Of a stretch of DNA of 16,127 bases, positions 14,039 to 16,127 are shown in pieces. Every line of letters begins with the position of its first letter. Position 1 is the stretch's first letter. The translations under genes and the position numbers were made by a program. Source of the DNA: an uncultured Clostridia bacterium. GTDB taxonomy: Bacteria; Bacillota; Clostridia; Lachnospirales; Lachnospiraceae. The notes under the pieces are model-generated. The model saw only the letters and a program-made list of their open reading frames with translations. It did no database searches and had not been told where the DNA came from. The DNA lies in NCBI GenBank assembly GCA_946620335.1, contig CAMONF010000201.1:1-16127 (forward strand), in the 5' to 3' direction.

Positions 14039-14458
14039 TTACAGGGCGACGATGACCTTATCTTTCAGCTCAGGGGCGAGCTCGTCGGCGCTGGCCGTCA
14101 GGGAGATAACGAAGTCGATATTGTACAGGGAGCTGACTCTGTCGAGTTCAAGAATGGTGGTGGTGAAGTCCTGTCCTTCCAGCTTGGTGCAGCGAAGGAA
14201 GCTGTCGAGATACATGCTCTGAAGATCGTGGTCCTGAGAAATGATGCCGCAGATAAAGCCTACGAACTGCTCGCTGTTGGCAATGGGATAAGCGGAGACG
14301 TCGATCAGACGGACGTTGCGGTCCAGCTCGAACATCTTCTTGTTGTTCTTATCCAGATATACGATAGTTCCCTTGGCTGTTTTGATTTCTTCGTTGACTC
14401 TGCTAAGGAGTTCTCTTGTCTTGCCTTTTCCCTTCGGACCAACAATTAAACGAACCAT
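14039..14458 (-). CDS. Small P-loop protein of unknown function
   Basis: This 139-residue protein starts MVRLIVGPKGKGKTRELL, a Walker A (P-loop) motif at residues 7-14 (GPKGKGKT). A later hydrophobic strand ending in Asp followed by ISLTAS (NIDFVISLTAS, about 113-123) fits a compact ATPase-like core. There is no membrane segment and no second recognisable domain. I recall short conserved clostridial proteins of this kind labelled PilT-like or ATP-binding, but there is no pilus context here and I do not assign that role. AAGGAGG lies 9 nt before the ATG, and the gene has its own promoter and terminator, so it is a single-gene unit between the carboxypeptidase and the HlyD operon. Confidence 0.8.
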   Translation of the reverse strand: MVRLIVGPKGKGKTRELLSRVNEEIKTAKGTIVYLDKNNKKMFELDRNVRLIDVSAYPIANSEQFVGFICGIISQDHDLQSMYLDSFLRCTKLEGQDFTTTILELDRVSSLYNIDFVISLTASADELAPELKDKVIVAL

Positions 14459-14562
14459 AGTAGTGTTCCTCCTTAATGCTTTATGTTATGTATACCATTC
14501 GCGGCGGCCGGTCCCGCATCTCACGGAGAACCAATCCGGTCCGCTCAATGGAAGTTACCCTT

Positions 14563-14591
14563 ATTATAGATGAAACGCCGGTGAAAAACAA
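14563..14591 (-). promoter_or_regulatory. Promoter of the small P-loop gene
   Basis: TTGTTT (14591-14586), 17 nt, then a perfect TATAAT (14568-14563) on the minus strand. The -35 lies about 13 nt after the stop of the carboxypeptidase gene, and the predicted leader is about 98 nt. The -35 is weak (3 of 6). Confidence 0.65.
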
Positions 14592-14603
14592 GCAAATCCG
14601 ATT

Positions 14604-15611
14604 CTAACTGTTGATCTGGGCCAACAGGGTGTTCATGTCCTTATAGAGGCCGTCTGTCGTGGGCGCTCCCATGATGATGGAAATGAACGGCTGCCCATAG
14701 GCATTCTGAGAGAGAATAGCCAGACAGTGGCCCGCCGCCGCGGTAGTACCGGTCTTGCCGCCCAGAACGGTGACATCCTTGGGCGCCTTATACTCACCGG
14801 TCAGGTAGTGGTCGGTGGAGTCCAGCGTGACGTGCCCTTCCGTCCCATCCGACGCTGTATAGCCCAGGTCGAAGACCGAGATCTGCATGATGCTGACGAA
14901 GTCGTCGTACTTGATGGCTTCGGAGAGCATCAGGTAAATGTCATACACCGTGGTGTAGTGGTTCTCGTCGTGGAGTCCGGTCGGGTTCACAAAGTGGGTA
15001 TTGGTCGCCCCGATCCGCTTGCACTCTTCGTTCATCATCTCCACAAAGGCTTCCACACTCCCGTTCCCGACGATTCTGGCGATGGCCAGGGCGGCGTCGT
15101 TGCCGGAGTGGACCAGCAGGGCATGGACAAGGGCCCGCAGCGTCAGCTTGTCGCCGATGTGGATGCCGGACACCTGGGAGCCGGCCTCCAGCTCCAGATC
15201 TCGCCAGATGACTGTCACCCGCTGATCAAGGTTGCCGTACTTCATGGCGACGATGGCCGTCATGATCTTGGTGACGCTGGCCGGGTAGATCTGCTCGTAC
15301 ATGGACTTGGCAAAGAGGACCCGCCGGTTCTCTATGTCGAAAAGGGCCGCGGACTCAGCCGGGTCGATCTCGATATTCTCGTTGGCTACATTGTCGCTTC
15401 CCACGCAAAGTGAATAAGTGGACGCCTTCTCCGTCATGAGACCCACCTCCGCCGTGCTGGCGTAGACCATGGTCTCGTTGGTGAAGGGCATGGGGGTATC
15501 CACCTCCGAATAGGACCGGATGGTAGAAATGATAATGACGGCCGCGACCACTGCCCCGGCCAAAACTGCCAGGAGCACGGTGGTGATAAAAACTCTCTTG
15601 TCCCGCTTCAT
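14604..15611 (-). CDS. D-alanyl-D-alanine carboxypeptidase (S11 family, low-molecular-weight PBP)
   Basis: This 335-residue serine peptidase trims the terminal D-Ala from peptidoglycan stem peptides outside the membrane. The three penicillin-binding motifs are intact: SVTK (112-115, nucleophile S112), SGN (169-171) and KTG (286-288). An N-terminal hydrophobic segment (about 7-30) after a basic start is a signal anchor or signal peptide. Residues 35-85 form a short linker. The protein ends soon after the catalytic domain, with no long C-terminal PBP5-like extension or amphipathic anchor, so membrane attachment is probably through the N-terminus. AGGAG stands before the ATG. It lies 18 nt after the FtsW/RodA gene, so synthesis and trimming of peptidoglycan look co-expressed. 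No terminator was seen between its stop and the next promoter. Confidence 0.95.
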   Translation of the reverse strand: MKRDKRVFITTVLLAVLAGAVVAAVIIISTIRSYSEVDTPMPFTNETMVYASTAEVGLMTEKASTYSLCVGSDNVANENIEIDPAESAALFDIENRRVLFAKSMYEQIYPASVTKIMTAIVAMKYGNLDQRVTVIWRDLELEAGSQVSGIHIGDKLTLRALVHALLVHSGNDAALAIARIVGNGSVEAFVEMMNEECKRIGATNTHFVNPTGLHDENHYTTVYDIYLMLSEAIKYDDFVSIMQISVFDLGYTASDGTEGHVTLDSTDHYLTGEYKAPKDVTVLGGKTGTTAAAGHCLAILSQNAYGQPFISIIMGAPTTDGLYKDMNTLLAQINS

Positions 15612-15629
15612 GTTCTCCTATCCCTTCCT

Positions 15630-16127
15630 TCAGTCCGCCAGCCTGATGAGCCGGTGCTTAGAGCTGCTTTCCTGGAAATGGATCTTGTTCTGAAGGCCCA
15701 CATTCAGCACGAAGCCCATGCCGGTATAGATACTGACCATGGAAGTCGTGCCGTAGCTCACAAAGGGGAGCGGTGTGCCGGTGTTGGGCAGAATGCGGGT
15801 CGCGACCCCGATGTTGATGAAGCTCTGGATGGCCACGATGGAGGCGATCCCGCAACAGATCAGCGTTCCCGACAGGTCCTTTGCCCGTCGGCTGGTATGG
15901 AGACACTCCAGCTCTATGAGCAGCAGAAGGATAATGATGCCCGCGCTTCCCAGGAAGCCAAGCTCCTCTCCCGCCACTGCGAAAATGAAGTCAGTCTGGA
16001 TCTGGGAGATGAAATTGCCCTTGTTGGCCGAATCGACCTCCGAGTTGTTGAGTCCCTTGCCCGTCAGCTCCCCGCTGCCGATGGCCGTGACTGAGTTCTT
16101 CTGCTGGGTATTGCCGTCACTGTAGGC
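15630..16127 (-). CDS. FtsW/RodA/SpoVE-family peptidoglycan glycosyltransferase (N-terminus beyond window)
   Basis: This is the C-terminal 165 residues of a SEDS-family membrane protein; the frame is open through the right edge (16127). Visible family blocks are AIGSGELTGKGL, NFISQIQTDFIFAVAGEELGFLG, and near the end NIGVATRILPNTGTPLPFVSYG, followed by a short cytosolic tail. SEDS proteins polymerise lipid II with a partner class B PBP at the septum (FtsW), the side wall (RodA) or the spore (SpoVE). The AIGSG and TGKG motifs lean towards RodA, but I cannot decide without the N-terminal part. The GTG-started short form from 15977 is not a real start, because motif residues continue upstream of it. 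It is probably the first of a pair with the carboxypeptidase. Confidence 0.92.
   Translation of the reverse strand, partial: AYSDGNTQQKNSVTAIGSGELTGKGLNNSEVDSANKGNFISQIQTDFIFAVAGEELGFLGSAGIIILLLLIELECLHTSRRAKDLSGTLICCGIASIVAIQSFINIGVATRILPNTGTPLPFVSYGTTSMVSIYTGMGFVLNVGLQNKIHFQESSSKHRLIRLAD

Overview
All genes I can support lie on the minus strand, so transcription runs from the right end of the window to the left. The sequence is GC-rich. The gene set (sepF next to yggS and an HlyD-like adaptor, a D,D-carboxypeptidase beside an FtsW/RodA protein, lspA-rluD, a cytidylate-kinase-like protein, an AI-2E transporter) points to a Clostridia-type Firmicute, most likely a high-GC member of the Lachnospiraceae. 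This is inferred from family content and order, not from a marker gene. No rRNA, tRNA, CRISPR array, transposase or phage structural gene was seen.

Right half (about 8.2-16.1 kb) is core cell-envelope and division DNA. An FtsW/RodA/SpoVE-family gene, cut by the window edge, is followed 18 nt later by an S11 D-alanyl-D-alanine carboxypeptidase. A small P-loop protein follows with its own promoter. Next comes an operon with a good extended -10 promoter: HlyD-like membrane adaptor, yggS (PLP homeostasis) and sepF (FtsZ anchoring), closed by a textbook terminator. A translationally coupled unit aroB-lspA-rluD follows (shikimate pathway, lipoprotein signal peptidase, pseudouridine synthase) and also ends in a terminator.

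Middle (5.7-8.2 kb): a cytidylate-kinase-like P-loop protein and an AI-2E family membrane protein form a two-gene unit. It has a clear sigma-A-type promoter (TTGTCA-N17-TAAAAT) and a structured leader of about 127 nt.

Left part (1-5.7 kb) is more accessory. It holds a membrane-anchored polysaccharide-deacetylase-like protein, then a macro-domain protein with two different in-frame tandem-repeat arrays and a C-terminal helical, HTH-like domain. One base further on is a decayed GH95 (alpha-L-fucosidase family) gene that has lost its central catalytic segment, carries an in-frame stop and has a frameshift. After a long hairpin lies a metallophosphoesterase with its own promoter, cut by the left edge.

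The most unusual locus is the macro-repeat-HTH protein and its junction with the GH95 remnant. The rest is mostly recognisable housekeeping sequence with some local regulatory features: promoters packed against terminators, hairpin leaders and one perfect DnaA box.
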